From Pseudomonadota bacterium (GTDB lineage Bacteria; Desulfobacterota; Binatia; UBA9968): DNA of 46,631 nucleotides. The stretch's first letter is position 1, and every line of letters begins with the position of its first letter. A program made the translations under genes and the position numbers. The stretch lies in NCBI GenBank assembly GCA_021324155.1, contig JAJPJQ010000006.1, positions 1 through 46,631 on the forward strand, read 5' to 3'. The notes under the pieces were generated by a model, which was not told the origin of the DNA, searched no databases, and saw only the letters and a list, made by a program, of their open reading frames with translations. This document shows positions 10,801 to 20,173 of the stretch, piece after piece.

Positions 10801-10872
10801 GCGTTTAATTTTGAAGGAAAATAAGGAGTTAAGAGCGCTTACTCGGACCGAAAACATGGCACGATACTGCAT
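7804..10872 (-). CDS. Large SBBP-repeat beta-propeller lipoprotein with DUF11 and CARDB-like domains
   Basis: A surface protein of about 1020 aa. A lipoprotein signal ends at a Cys in SALGAAGC (residue 35 if the start is ATG 10857; a start at 10872 adds five codons). Both starts overlap the end of the upstream ATPase gene. An N-terminal domain containing FVENRGQV precedes seven SBBP propeller repeats, each opening with a strand like YATFIGG followed by DD, then an AYITGET-type strand and a DAFVAKV-type strand. After the propeller come a DUF11 domain ([20 protein letters not shown]) and a C-terminal CARDB-like domain. Such proteins are secreted or surface anchored; the ligand is unknown. Transcription probably ends at the hairpin at 7708-7727. 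Confidence 0.85.
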   Translation of the reverse strand: MQYRAMFSVRVSALNSLFSFKIKRLGWIAIVVSALGAAGCAVADHRGRVDPAAQTSKSDVRLRTFGQMPLYFVENRGQVDARAAYYLQGKDKSLYFTSAGITFVLSPRSKQKSDMLVRVSSGDRPSGQWLLKLDFLNAKPTTPLAQEQTPATISYLKGPRETWKAGLKSYSKLVYADLWPGIDLVYSGTSDRLKYEFVVKPGADPRLIRLAYSGASSVAITDGELEIATPAGTFRDDKPYAYQQIAGRRVEVSMAYRLEAEPGAYGFRIGAYDATKPLVLDPAIIIYSGFIGGLGDDVARGVAADADGNAYVTGETASDQTTFPETTGVFDRTQNGGVDAFVAKVKADGTGLVYATFIGGDGDDRGNAIALEQGCAPPCAAYITGETDSDETTFPVTTGAFNETANGGIDAFVAKVSEDGTDLLYATFFGGSGTDRGKGIAVDGSGAAYITGETGSTENSSPNPFPVTVGPDLTQNDSLDAFVARISGADGGTLDYAGFIGGAGDDRGNAIALEPSCGSPCVVYVGGETSSSQVSFPVTSGAFDETHNGGIDGFVAKVSSDGSDLEYATYIGGSGTDRVNGIAVDVSGLAYVAGETNSTETTFPDGNGFNGLDGFDKVQNGLFDAFVARVSADGGDLDYATFIGGDGNDRANAIAIAPGCASPCQAFVAGETDSDQTTFPEKTGPDTTANGGVDGFVAVIETDGATLVSAGFIGGPSDDRAHAIAADDRGGVFLAGESDAVVVGTTTRFPTKGGPDTSQNGGLDAFVTKICTGVCNDVQLKMTAAPKSVTNGAPITFTLTVTNKGPNDANNVIVTDVFPVGAGFDPLVSGCLGSGSPITVTCSLGTLVKSAVVTRSFNMTSATGGSVTNTATVSSDETDTVPSNNSVTIKTKSIFPDLSIKKVTLAFPPPLKNTIPAGGSFTVTDTTVNNQAASTVVGSTTAFYLSADNKFDGGDVLLSSRSIGILPGKGPDGPTGTGLIIPALTTPGTYFIIAVANDGGAVDEGGQDTNNVKASKKFTVTP

Positions 10873-11799
10873 GGCCGTCGGCGGATTCTAACTCAGGCTC
10901 GATCTTATCGCAAACGTCTTCGCGATAAGCGCAACGCGGGTGAAAGCTGCAGCCCGACGGCGGGTTCACCGGGCTCGGCACGTCGCCCTGGAGCATGATG
11001 CGCTCCTTTTTGCGCTCGGGGTCGGGCAGCGGCACGGCGGAGAGCAGCGCGCGCGTGTAGGGGTGCTTGGCGTCGTGGTAAATCTTCTCGCTCGGAGCGA
11101 TCTCGACGATCTTCCCGAGATACATGATGGCCACGCGGTGGCTCAGATGCTCGACCACGCGGAGATCGTGCGAGATGAAAAAATAGGTCAGGTGCATCTT
11201 CTGCTGCAGCTCCTGCAGCAGATTGATGATCTGCGCCTGGATGGAGACGTCGAGCGACGAGACCGGCTCGTCCGCGACGATGAACCGCGGGTTGACGGCG
11301 AGCGCGCGCGCGATGCCGATGCGCTGACGCTGCCCGCCGCTGAACTCGTGCGGGTAACGGTCGTAGTGGTCCTCGCGCAGCCCGACCTGGTGCAGCAATT
11401 CCATCACGCGCTCGCGCTTTTTCCTCCCGCGCGCGAGCTTGTGGATCTCCAGTCCTTCGCCCACGATATCGCCCACGCGCATGCGCGGGTTGAGCGACGC
11501 GTAAGGATCCTGAAAGATGATCTGCATCTCGCGCCGCATCTGCCTGAGCTCGCGCGAGGAGAGCTTCAACAAATCCTTGCCTTCGAAGCGAATCTCCCCT
11601 TCGGTCGGCTCGATGAGCCGCAGGATCGTCCGCCCCAGCGTCGATTTGCCGCAGCCGGATTCGCCGACGACGCCCAGCGTCTCGCCCTCCTCGACGCTCA
11701 GGTCGACGCCGTCGACCGCGCGCACCTCGCCCTTCTTCGACGAGAACAGGCCGCCGCCGACGGGGAAATATTTTTTCAGGTTGTGGATTTCGAGCAGGC

Positions 11800-11803
<4 letters not shown>
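10829..11803 (-). CDS. Oligopeptide/dipeptide ABC transporter ATPase (OppF/DppF type)
   Basis: A 324-aa ATPase starting at ATG 11803, which overlaps the TGA of the OppD-like gene (ATGA). Walker A is GESGCGKST at residues 47-55, the ABC signature is [15 protein letters not shown], and Walker B is FIVADEP. The C-terminal oligopeptide-transporter region carries spaced cysteines ([14 protein letters not shown] plus one near the end); in Opp/Dpp ATPases this region can bind an iron-sulfur cluster. It should pair with the OppD-like ATPase to drive import of peptides or similar solutes through the OppB/OppC permeases encoded at 16309-18413. Confidence 0.93.
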
Positions 11804-12816
<1,013 letters not shown>

Positions 12817-12904
12817 AATGAATGGTAAATATCATAGGCGGAAGCCGTTTCCAAAGCGGCGGGGCGTCATCGCCGAGCGACGAATTTCACATCTCAAATC
12901 TCAT

Positions 12905-12932
12905 ATGACAGTATGAAATATGAATCTGTCAT
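12905..12932. promoter_or_regulatory. Inverted repeat in divergent promoter region, possible operator
   Basis: ATGACAG (12905-12911) is matched by its inverted copy CTGTCAT (12926-12932) with a 14-bp AT-rich spacer. It lies just upstream of the ribosome binding site of the plus-strand hydrolase and inside the AT-rich gap between two divergent genes. It could be an operator; no regulator gene is nearby. Confidence 0.3.
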
Positions 12933-12943
12933 CGTGAGGCGGT

Positions 12944-14038
12944 ATGGGACAGGTTAAAACGCTCGACGAAATCAAGACGATGATCCGCGCGCGCACGGGG
13001 AAGCGCAACGTCTTCCGGCGCGCGCAACAGGCCGACGTCGAATCCGTGCTGGAGCGGCTGACGGACAAAGATCCGGAGCGCTGGGCGGCGGAGTGGTCGC
13101 GCGTCGCGGCGGATTATGAAAATACCGGGATCGAGCGCGAGCGCCGGGGGCAACATCGCGATGCGATGGAAGCGGACTTGATGGCTTATACCTATTACAC
13201 GATTGGCCGCTACCCGGTGCCGCACACGACAGGGAAAAAACTCTGCTTCGAGAAAAGCCTCGAGCTCTACGAAAAAGCGGGACGCTATTTCACGCCGCCG
13301 CTCATGCGCGTCGAGATACCCTTCGGCGCGCAGACCGTCCCCGCTTATCTGCGTATTCCTCAAGGAGACGGGAACAGCGCCGTCGTCATTAATTTCGGCG
13401 GCATCGATTCGTTCAAAGCCGAGTGCTTCGAGTACGACGAGGCGCTGCTCGCCGCCGGCTTCGGCACGCTCGCGATCGATATGCCCGGCGTCGGCGAATG
13501 TCCGATCAAGGCCTCGACGACGGCGGAGCGCCTTTTCAGCGCCGCCATCGATTATTTGGAGAAACGCGCCGACATCGATCCGAAGCGCATCGCGATCATG
13601 GGCCGCAGCTTCGGCGGCTACTGGGCGGCGAAGCTGGCGCATGTCGAGGCGAGTCGCCTCCGCGCCGCCGTCGTCTGGGGCGGCGGCGTACATTATTTTT
13701 TTCAGGAAGAATGGCTGAGGGAATCGACGCACGCCGACAGCTATCTATTGGATCACGATATCGCGCGCTGCTCGGTCTTCGGCGTGAAAACGCTCGACGA
13801 GCTGGCGAAAATATTCCCCGCTATGTCGCTCAAAGCTCAGGACTGGCTCGACAAGCCGTCGTGTCCCATGCTCATCGTCAACGGCAAGGACGATAAACAG
13901 ACCCCGATCGAAGACTTGTATATTCTGTTGGAGCACGGCGCGACGAAATCGGCGCGCGTCTTTCCCGGCGGCCACATGGGACAGACGCCGCAGACGCTGC
14001 CGACGATCGTGCGCTGGCTGAAGAGCGAGCTCGCCTAG
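12944..14038 (+). CDS. FrsA-like alpha/beta hydrolase
   Basis: A 364-aa hydrolase with a ribosome binding site (GTGAGGCGGT) directly before ATG 12944. After an N-terminal helical region of about 130 residues comes an alpha/beta-hydrolase core. The nucleophile elbow is GRSFGG, the likely acid is the Asp in NGKDDKQTP, and the catalytic His is in GGHMG. The closest layout I recognise is the FrsA/DUF1100-type esterases. The substrate is unknown. It lies on the opposite strand to all its neighbours, between the two halves of the Opp-type transporter, and it has a clear paralogue at 14204-15337. Its TAG stop shares the palindrome CTAG with the stop of the convergent DUF3096 gene. Confidence 0.85.
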   Translation: MGQVKTLDEIKTMIRARTGKRNVFRRAQQADVESVLERLTDKDPERWAAEWSRVAADYENTGIERERRGQHRDAMEADLMAYTYYTIGRYPVPHTTGKKLCFEKSLELYEKAGRYFTPPLMRVEIPFGAQTVPAYLRIPQGDGNSAVVINFGGIDSFKAECFEYDEALLAAGFGTLAIDMPGVGECPIKASTTAERLFSAAIDYLEKRADIDPKRIAIMGRSFGGYWAAKLAHVEASRLRAAVVWGGGVHYFFQEEWLRESTHADSYLLDHDIARCSVFGVKTLDELAKIFPAMSLKAQDWLDKPSCPMLIVNGKDDKQTPIEDLYILLEHGATKSARVFPGGHMGQTPQTLPTIVRWLKSELA

Positions 14039-14178
14039 CGGACGAGGCCGAGGCCGAGCAGGCCCTGGATGATGAGAAAGATCGCTACGAGAATATTCAA
14101 GATGCGCGGGAAGATCAGAATCAGTATCCCGAACACGAGTGAAAGTATCGGACTGATATGCGCCGCCGTGATGACCAT
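14035..14178 (-). CDS. DUF3096 small membrane protein
   Basis: A 47-residue ORF too short for many gene callers. It begins at ATG 14178 with GGGAGG nine bases upstream. The protein is almost entirely hydrophobic, with the pattern ISPILSLVFGILILIFPRIL followed by NILVAIFLIIQGLLGLG, which matches what I recall of the DUF3096 family: two short membrane helices joined at a Pro-Arg turn. Function is unknown. It follows the second hydrolase gene by 25 bp on the same strand, and its TAG stop overlaps the stop of the plus-strand hydrolase within CTAG at 14035-14038. Confidence 0.85.
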   Translation of the reverse strand: MVITAAHISPILSLVFGILILIFPRILNILVAIFLIIQGLLGLGLVR

Positions 14179-14203
14179 ACACCTACCCTCCCTTCGTCCC
14201 TCG

Positions 14204-15337
14204 TCAATGCTCTTCCGTTAACCTCCGCCTGAGCCATTCGGTCGCGACTCGAAGCGCTTCGTCGTTGCGCTGACCCGGCACCCGGCCCATGTGGCCGCCG
14301 TCGGCGAAGATTCGCGCTTCTTTGGGATTACCATGCTCCATGGCTAAGTAAATATCCCCGACCGGGTGCTGGTCGTCGTGCTTGCCGTTCACGAAGAGCA
14401 GCGGCGCGCTCGGCTTGTCGATCCACCCTTGCGTCACAAGGGACAAGCGCGGCGCGATCTCCAACACTTCGTCGAGCGTCTTGGCGCGAAAAATATACGA
14501 TCTCGAATCGAGCAGGCTCGCCGGTCCCATGAGATACTGCGATGCGGTCTCGGTGAGCGCCGGCCGCAGCCATTCCGGCTGAAACGTATAGTGAAGGCCG
14601 GCGCCCCAGTTGACCGCGCCCCTCAGCCGCTTCGCCTCGACATAGGCGAGCTTCGCGGCCCAATAGCCGCCGAAGCTCCGGCCCATGACGGCGACGCGCT
14701 TGCCGTCGATATCGTTTCGCGTTTCGAGATGGTCGAGGGCGGCGGAAAACGTGCGCTCGGCGTTCGGCTCCTGGCCGAGCAGCGGGTTCTCGCCCGTTCC
14801 CGGCATGTCGATCGTAACCGTCGCGAGTCCAAGTCGATGCAGCGCCTCGCTCTGGCCGCGCGAGTCCTCCTTCCAGCCGTCGACGCCGCCCCAGTGCATG
14901 ACGACGGGCGGCCGCGCGACGCCGCCCGGAACCTGGAGATAGATCACGATTTTTTTGCCTTCGAAGGGAATTTCGATTCGCTCAACGGGCGCTGTGAAAT
15001 AGCGGCCGGCCTTGAGATAAGTTCGCATCGCGCCGCGGTAGCAGCTCACCTTCTCCGGGCTGCTCGGCACCGGGTAGCGGCCGATGCGAAAATATTCGTA
15101 GGCGAGATAATACTCTTCGCCCGCCTCGCGCGCGCCTTTTCGCTCCGCCTCTTCGGCGCCGGCTTCGTAGCGCGCGGCCACGCGGCCCCACTCTCGTCCC
15201 CAGGAGTCGGCGTCGAGGCTGCTCAGGTGCGACAAAACCTCTTCGACGTCTTCTCGCTTGACGCGCTCGAACGGGTTCACCTTGCCGGCGCGCCGGAGAA
15301 TCTCCTGCTTGAGCTCGGCGTAACTCAACTCGCGCAT
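14204..15337 (-). CDS. FrsA-like alpha/beta hydrolase, paralogue of the one at 12944
   Basis: A 377-aa hydrolase starting at ATG 15337 with a GGCGGAGC ribosome binding site; an in-frame upstream extension would overlap the preceding gene. It shares with its paralogue the N-terminal helical region (LKQEILRRAGKVNPFERV versus IKTMIRARTGKRNVFRRA), the YFRIGRYPVP block and the catalytic elbow GRSFGGYWAAKLA. The triad candidates are Ser in GRSFGG, Asp in NGKHDDQHP and His in GGHMG. It lies 7 bp after an NMT1-like substrate-binding protein and is probably co-transcribed with it and with the Opp permease genes. That suggests it acts on a compound the transporter brings in, but this is inference. Confidence 0.85.
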   Translation of the reverse strand: MRELSYAELKQEILRRAGKVNPFERVKREDVEEVLSHLSSLDADSWGREWGRVAARYEAGAEEAERKGAREAGEEYYLAYEYFRIGRYPVPSSPEKVSCYRGAMRTYLKAGRYFTAPVERIEIPFEGKKIVIYLQVPGGVARPPVVMHWGGVDGWKEDSRGQSEALHRLGLATVTIDMPGTGENPLLGQEPNAERTFSAALDHLETRNDIDGKRVAVMGRSFGGYWAAKLAYVEAKRLRGAVNWGAGLHYTFQPEWLRPALTETASQYLMGPASLLDSRSYIFRAKTLDEVLEIAPRLSLVTQGWIDKPSAPLLFVNGKHDDQHPVGDIYLAMEHGNPKEARIFADGGHMGRVPGQRNDEALRVATEWLRRRLTEEH

Positions 15338-15344
15338 GCTCCGC

Positions 15345-16298
15345 CTATTTCTGTCCTTCCGCGGCAAGCGCTTTTTTGAGAAAGCGGTCGTCCATGAATT
15401 GCTTCGGGTCGAAATTGGGCCGCTCTTTCAACGTCGCGATCTCGAGCTCGGCGCGCTTCATGATCCCGTCCGCCGTCAGCGCCGGCACGAACGCGTCGCG
15501 CGAGAGATCGTAGAGCGCGGTGGCGATATCGCGGTCGACCTGGCCGTGTTTCATGACCAGCTCGATGCCGCCCTCACGATTCTGCCTAAGATAAAGCATC
15601 GCCTTCACGACGGCGCGCACCGTGCGCTCGACCAAATCCGGTTCCTCCTGGATGATCTTCGCCGTCGTCAGCATCGCGCTGAACGGCACGCCTTTGAAGA
15701 CGTCCCCCATGTAAACGAGGCGCTTGAATCCGGCCTTCAAGACCGGACCGTCGGCCGGCGGCGCCATGAGCGCCGCGGAGACGGTTCCCTGGAGCAGCGC
15801 GGCGGCCTTCGCCTGGTCGCCCGGCATGTTCAAATACTCGCCGAAGTTCTGCGGCAGGCCGAAATGGCTCAGCATCGCGAGCAAGACGCTGTAGGTCGAA
15901 CCGCCGAACGTGACGGCGATCTTCTGCCCTTTCAGCTCTTCGATTTTTTTCACTTCGGGGCGCGTGATCAGCGCCATCGGGATTTGGTTGAAGATCTGCA
16001 CCAGGACACGCAGCTGCTCGCCGCGGAACATCGCGTGCATCGAGGGCCCAAAAGCGGATGCGAACTGAACGCTGCCGGAAAGGATCGCCTGCACGTTGAT
16101 AGAATTGCCGCGGAGATAAACGACGCGCGCGTCTGCTAGACCGGAATCCTCGTAAAAATGTTTGTATTTTGCAGCGGTGAGCGCGAGGTGCTGGATGTTT
16201 CCCGCGCTCGGCAGCGAGATGTAGACCGGCTTGGCGATCTGCGCGGCGCCGGGCGCTGCGAGCAGCAGAAAGCCGAGACCGACCAGAAGCCGCTTCAT
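15345..16298 (-). CDS. NMT1/THI5-like (SsuA-type) periplasmic substrate-binding protein
   Basis: A 317-aa binding protein with a cleavable signal peptide (hydrophobic run ending AAPGAAQ) and a strong ribosome binding site, AAGGAGG, seven bases before ATG 16298. The family features are an early strand KPVYISLPSAGN, the block LSGSVQFASAFGPS and the segment ELKGQKIAVTFGGS. This family feeds ABC importers for sulfonates, nitrate, thiamine precursors or aromatic acids. It sits inside an Opp-type operon, directly after the OppC-like permease, with no permease or ATPase of its own type nearby. It may be an extra specificity component or an orphan receptor. Confidence 0.85.
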   Translation of the reverse strand: MKRLLVGLGFLLLAAPGAAQIAKPVYISLPSAGNIQHLALTAAKYKHFYEDSGLADARVVYLRGNSINVQAILSGSVQFASAFGPSMHAMFRGEQLRVLVQIFNQIPMALITRPEVKKIEELKGQKIAVTFGGSTYSVLLAMLSHFGLPQNFGEYLNMPGDQAKAAALLQGTVSAALMAPPADGPVLKAGFKRLVYMGDVFKGVPFSAMLTTAKIIQEEPDLVERTVRAVVKAMLYLRQNREGGIELVMKHGQVDRDIATALYDLSRDAFVPALTADGIMKRAELEIATLKERPNFDPKQFMDDRFLKKALAAEGQK

Positions 16299-16308
16299 GG
16301 GAACCTCC

Positions 16309-17382
16309 TTACCGCGTGCCTTTGAGCCGCGGGTCGAGCGCGTCGCGGAGCCCCTCGCCGAGCAGATAATACGCCAGCACTGTAATAAAAATCGCGGCGC
16401 CGGGAAAGACCGCGAGCCACCATGCGAATGTGGCGCTGCGCGCCTCGTTCAGGATCGAGCCCCACGTCACCGCTTCGAGCGGCACGCCTATGCCCAAAAA
16501 GCTCAGGCTCGATTCAGTGAGAATTGCGCCGGCGACGCCGAGCACGACGGACACGAGCACCGGCGCCAGGGCGTTCGGCAGAATGTGGCGGAACATGATC
16601 TTTCGCGTCGAGACGCCGAGGGCCAAAGCCGCCGTAACGTAGTCGAGGCCGCGGATTCTTAAAAACTCGCTCCGGGTAAAGCGCGCCATCCCTACCCAGC
16701 TCGTGAGGCCGATGATCGCCATCGTGAGAAAGATGCTCGGAGGGAACATCGCGGCGATGGCGATCAAAAGAAAAAATGTCGGCACCGTCAGCATGACCTC
16801 AAAGATTCGCGAGATCAGCAGGTCGACCCACGAGCCGAAATAGCCCGCGAGTGCGCCCAAAACGACGCCGACGACAAGCGCGATCCCAACGGCGACAAAG
16901 CCGATCGAGAGCGAGATGCGCGAGCCGTGAATCAGGCCGGCGAGAACGTCGCGGCCGAGCTTATCGGTGCCCAACCAATGCTGCGGCGAAGGGGTCTCGA
17001 ATGGCGCCCTGAGATCGATATCGGTTGCGAGGTGCGGAATCGGCGGGAAAATCTTGCGCTCCGCATTGACCGTCTTGAAGTCCATGTTGAGCAGCTCGGG
17101 CTGCCACTTCGCGAGACCGAAGCGCACGAGACCGCTGCGCACGAGCGGGAAGTAGCTCCGCCCCTGATAGATCATGTAGTAAGGCTTGTTGTTGGCGAGA
17201 AAGTCCGCTCCGGCGGCGACCGTAAAAAGAAACAAGATCGTGTAAAGACCGACGAGCGCCAAACCGTTGTGCCTGAGGCTCTTCCAAACGGCGCTCCATT
17301 GCCCTTCGCCGCTCGGGACCTCCATCGGCGCAAGTCCGGCTGCCGGAGCGGCGGCGGCCGCCGCGGGGCTCTTCGCTGCCAC
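16309..17382 (-). CDS. Oligopeptide/dipeptide ABC permease (OppC/DppC type)
   Basis: A 357-aa inner-membrane permease starting with GTG at 17382, whose first base is the last base of the OppB-like stop codon. An Ala-rich N-terminus precedes the first membrane segment. The family features are GTDKLGRDVLAGLIHGSR and the EAA loop with RGLDYVTAALALGVS, followed by HILPNALAP. Five or six membrane helices are visible. It forms the transmembrane pore with the OppB-like protein. The long loop after the first helix (about residues 65-130) is somewhat extended, as in some DppC proteins. Confidence 0.93.
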   Translation of the reverse strand: MAAKSPAAAAAAPAAGLAPMEVPSGEGQWSAVWKSLRHNGLALVGLYTILFLFTVAAGADFLANNKPYYMIYQGRSYFPLVRSGLVRFGLAKWQPELLNMDFKTVNAERKIFPPIPHLATDIDLRAPFETPSPQHWLGTDKLGRDVLAGLIHGSRISLSIGFVAVGIALVVGVVLGALAGYFGSWVDLLISRIFEVMLTVPTFFLLIAIAAMFPPSIFLTMAIIGLTSWVGMARFTRSEFLRIRGLDYVTAALALGVSTRKIMFRHILPNALAPVLVSVVLGVAGAILTESSLSFLGIGVPLEAVTWGSILNEARSATFAWWLAVFPGAAIFITVLAYYLLGEGLRDALDPRLKGTR

Positions 17383-18413
17383 TATTCCGACCTCCGGCCG
17401 AAAGCGATGCGCGGATCGACGGCAGCAAGGAGAATGTCCGAGAGCAATATGCCGATCAGCGTCAAAACCGCCGTGATCGTCAGCAGCGCGAGCACGATGG
17501 GATAATCGCGCGCCAGCACCGCGTCGTACCCGAGTTGCCCCATGCCGGGAAGAGAAAAAACGGTTTCGATGATGACGCTGCCGCCGATGAGGCCCGGCAG
17601 CAGCTCGGCCAAAATCGTCACCTGCGGAATCAGCGAATTCCTGACCGCGTGTTTGAAGACGACAATGCGCTCTGAAAGCCCCTTAGCGCGCGCGACCTGG
17701 ATGTAATCCTGCCGCAGCACTTCGAGCATGCTCGACCGCATGTAGCGCGAGAGGCCCGCAAAGCCGGCATAGGAGAGCAGCACCACGGGGAGAAAGAGAT
17801 GCCATGTCTGATCGTTGATCCTTTCCCACAGCGGCCACTCGCGACCATAGTCGATAGAAGTGAGCCCGCCCGGCGGAAACAGGTACAGAAAATCGCCGCC
17901 GCAGATGAAGACGAGCGCCATCGTCGCCGCCCAGACGACCGGCACGGCGAAAAGGACGAACGCCGCGACCGTCGTCGCGTAATCGCCGAAGGTGTCGCGG
18001 TGCGTCGCCGAGTAGACGCCGAGCGGTATCGCGACCGCATAGACGAGCAGCAGCGAGAAGAACTCGAGCTTGAGCGTCACCGGCAGCCGCTCGCGAATTT
18101 TTTCCCAGACCGAGCGGTTGTCCTTGAACGAGCTGCCGAGGTCGAGCCGGACGAGATTTTTGAGCCAGACGAAGTACTGAACGTGGAGCGGTTTGTCGAG
18201 GCCGTAGAGGGCGCGCCACTCGGCGAGCGCCTGATCGACGGCGCCGCGCTTCTGCAGCGAAATGCCCGCGCCCCCCGCGGCGGCGAGACCGCCGCCCGCC
18301 ATCAGCTCCGCCGGATCGCCCGGCGCGAGATGAACGACCAAAAAACAAAGGATGGTAATCCCGATGAACGTCGGGATCATGAGAAGAAACCGCCGGACAA
18401 GGTAAGCGATCAC
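17382..18413 (-). CDS. Oligopeptide/dipeptide ABC permease (OppB/DppB type)
   Basis: A 343-aa permease starting with GTG at 18413, one base after the stop of the solute-binding protein gene. The N-terminus has the typical OppB block FLLMIPTFIGITILCFLVVHLAPGDPAE in outline: one membrane helix followed by APGDP. The EAA loop is RQDYIQVARAKGLSERIVVFKHAVRNSL. A Gly/Ala-rich insert after APGDP is slightly longer than usual. Membrane helices continue to the C-terminus (DILLAAVDPRIAF). It is part of the A-B-C half of the transporter. Confidence 0.93.
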   Translation of the reverse strand: MIAYLVRRFLLMIPTFIGITILCFLVVHLAPGDPAELMAGGGLAAAGGAGISLQKRGAVDQALAEWRALYGLDKPLHVQYFVWLKNLVRLDLGSSFKDNRSVWEKIRERLPVTLKLEFFSLLLVYAVAIPLGVYSATHRDTFGDYATTVAAFVLFAVPVVWAATMALVFICGGDFLYLFPPGGLTSIDYGREWPLWERINDQTWHLFLPVVLLSYAGFAGLSRYMRSSMLEVLRQDYIQVARAKGLSERIVVFKHAVRNSLIPQVTILAELLPGLIGGSVIIETVFSLPGMGQLGYDAVLARDYPIVLALLTITAVLTLIGILLSDILLAAVDPRIAFGRRSE

Positions 18414-18414
18414 T

Positions 18415-20169
18415 TCAGTTCGCCGTCTGGCTTGCGGTCTGTCGCGTTCCGTATTTTTGCAGCGGCCGCGGCACCCACCACTCGAATGGATTAAACCCCG
18501 TGGATGTGGAGAGAACCTCCACGCCGCGAAAGCGGCGGTCGACGGCGCTCACGGTTTTCCGCGCGAACAGAAACGTATACGGCTGCTCGTCGTTCAAGAT
18601 GCGCTGGAACTCCTTCGCCATCTCGAAGCGCTTCTTCTCGTCGAACTCGCGCCGGTAAGCTTCGAGGATCTGGTCGACCCGCGCGTTTTTGAAGCTGATC
18701 GCGTTCGAGCCTTTGTTGTCCGCCTGCGAGGAGTGCCAGACCTGAAAGTTGTCGCCTTCGGTGAACGACATCTGCCAGCCGAGAATCACCGCGTCGAACT
18801 TGTGGTTCTTGACGTCGTCCAAAAAAATCGTCCAGTCGAGACGCCTTACGGATGCGGCGATGCCGTGCTTTTTGAGCTCGTCCTGCAGCGTCAGCGCCAC
18901 CGCCTCGCGCACGTCGTTGCCGTAGTTCACTTTGATCTCGAAGCGCAGCGGCACTTTTCTGCCGTCGATCACCTTGTCGAGTATGCCGTCGCCGTCCGTA
19001 TCCTTCCAGCCGGCCTCGGCGAGCAGCGCGAGCGCCTTCTTCGGATCGAAAGGATAGTTGTAAAGGTTCTTGTAGTATTCGGGGCGGTTAAAATAAATCG
19101 GACTCTCGACGATCCTTCCCAAGCCGAAGAGAATCGATTTCACCATTTGCTCGCGGTTGGTGAAGTAGGTCATCGCCTGGCGCACGCGCTTGTCGCGGAA
19201 GATCGGGCTCGCGTTGTTCCAGCCGATATAGGAGTAAGCGGCGCCGTAAAATTCATATTTCGCGAACTGCCGCTTGAAGCGGTCGCTGCCGGTCCCGCGC
19301 GTCGCCTGGATCGGCGTCAGGTCCATGGTATCGAGATCGCCGCTTTTGAGCTGGATCAACGCCGCATCGGGATTATTGATGACGCGAAAACGCACGCGGT
19401 CGATGTGGGGCTGATCGATGCCGGCCTTGCCGTAGGCCCAGTAGCTCGGATCGCGCACGAGCTGCACTTCCTGTCCGGTTTTCCAAAACGCGAATTTATA
19501 CGGCCCGCTGCCTACCGGATTGCGGCTGAAATTTTTATTGAAATTGTCCGCGAAACGCTTCACCTGATCCGGAAGCTTCGCCGGATTGCCGAGCAGATCG
19601 CGCACGCCGATGTTTTTCAGCAGGTTTTCCGGATCGTAGATATGACGCGGGAGAACAAGAAAAAAGCCGAGCTGCTCCTCGTTCATGAAATAGGGCTCTT
19701 TGGTTGTGAACCGGATCGTGTGAGGGTCGATGAGCTGCGCGTCGACGATCGAATCGAAGTACACGCGCAGAAACGGCGCGTCGACGAGCGGGCATTTGAT
19801 CGTCTTGATGCTGAAGAGCACATCGTCGCCGGTGAGCGGCCGCCCGTCGGAAAAGTGCGCGTCTCGGCGGAGCTTGAAAGTATAGGAGAGCTTGTCTTTC
19901 GAGATCTCCGGCCGAGACTCGGCGAGCAGCGGCTTGAGCTGCAGCGTGCGCGGATCGAGCTGGAGAAGGCTTTCGAAAATGTAGCCCAGGACCTCGCTCG
20001 CGGACGCGTCGTTGCTCGTGAGCGGATTCAGCTGCTCGGGATCGCTGAGCGAGTGCGTGAGCAGCCAGTCGCCGGTGACCGGCTGTTCGGCACCGCCCTG
20101 GCCGAATCCGTCGCCGCGCAACGTGAGCGTCAGGAAAAGAACGAGTGCCAGAAGAACCGAGAGCCGCAC
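18415..20169 (-). CDS. Family 5 extracellular solute-binding protein (OppA/DppA type)
   Basis: A 584-aa binding protein. I place the start at GTG 20169, which has AGGTGA just upstream, lies 5 bp after the preceding stop, and opens a signal peptide (VRLSVLLALVLFLTLTL). A longer frame would overlap the upstream gene. The family 5 core is visible: SYTFKLRRDAHFSDGRPLTGDDVLFS, later VGSGPYKF and RQAMTYFTNREQ. The length fits peptide-binding proteins (500-600 aa). The likely cargo is a peptide or similar organic solute. The gene heads the OppA-B-C run, although it may also be transcribed with the LolB-like gene 4 bp upstream. Confidence 0.92.
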   Translation of the reverse strand: MRLSVLLALVLFLTLTLRGDGFGQGGAEQPVTGDWLLTHSLSDPEQLNPLTSNDASASEVLGYIFESLLQLDPRTLQLKPLLAESRPEISKDKLSYTFKLRRDAHFSDGRPLTGDDVLFSIKTIKCPLVDAPFLRVYFDSIVDAQLIDPHTIRFTTKEPYFMNEEQLGFFLVLPRHIYDPENLLKNIGVRDLLGNPAKLPDQVKRFADNFNKNFSRNPVGSGPYKFAFWKTGQEVQLVRDPSYWAYGKAGIDQPHIDRVRFRVINNPDAALIQLKSGDLDTMDLTPIQATRGTGSDRFKRQFAKYEFYGAAYSYIGWNNASPIFRDKRVRQAMTYFTNREQMVKSILFGLGRIVESPIYFNRPEYYKNLYNYPFDPKKALALLAEAGWKDTDGDGILDKVIDGRKVPLRFEIKVNYGNDVREAVALTLQDELKKHGIAASVRRLDWTIFLDDVKNHKFDAVILGWQMSFTEGDNFQVWHSSQADNKGSNAISFKNARVDQILEAYRREFDEKKRFEMAKEFQRILNDEQPYTFLFARKTVSAVDRRFRGVEVLSTSTGFNPFEWWVPRPLQKYGTRQTASQTAN

Positions 20170-20173
20170 GTGA

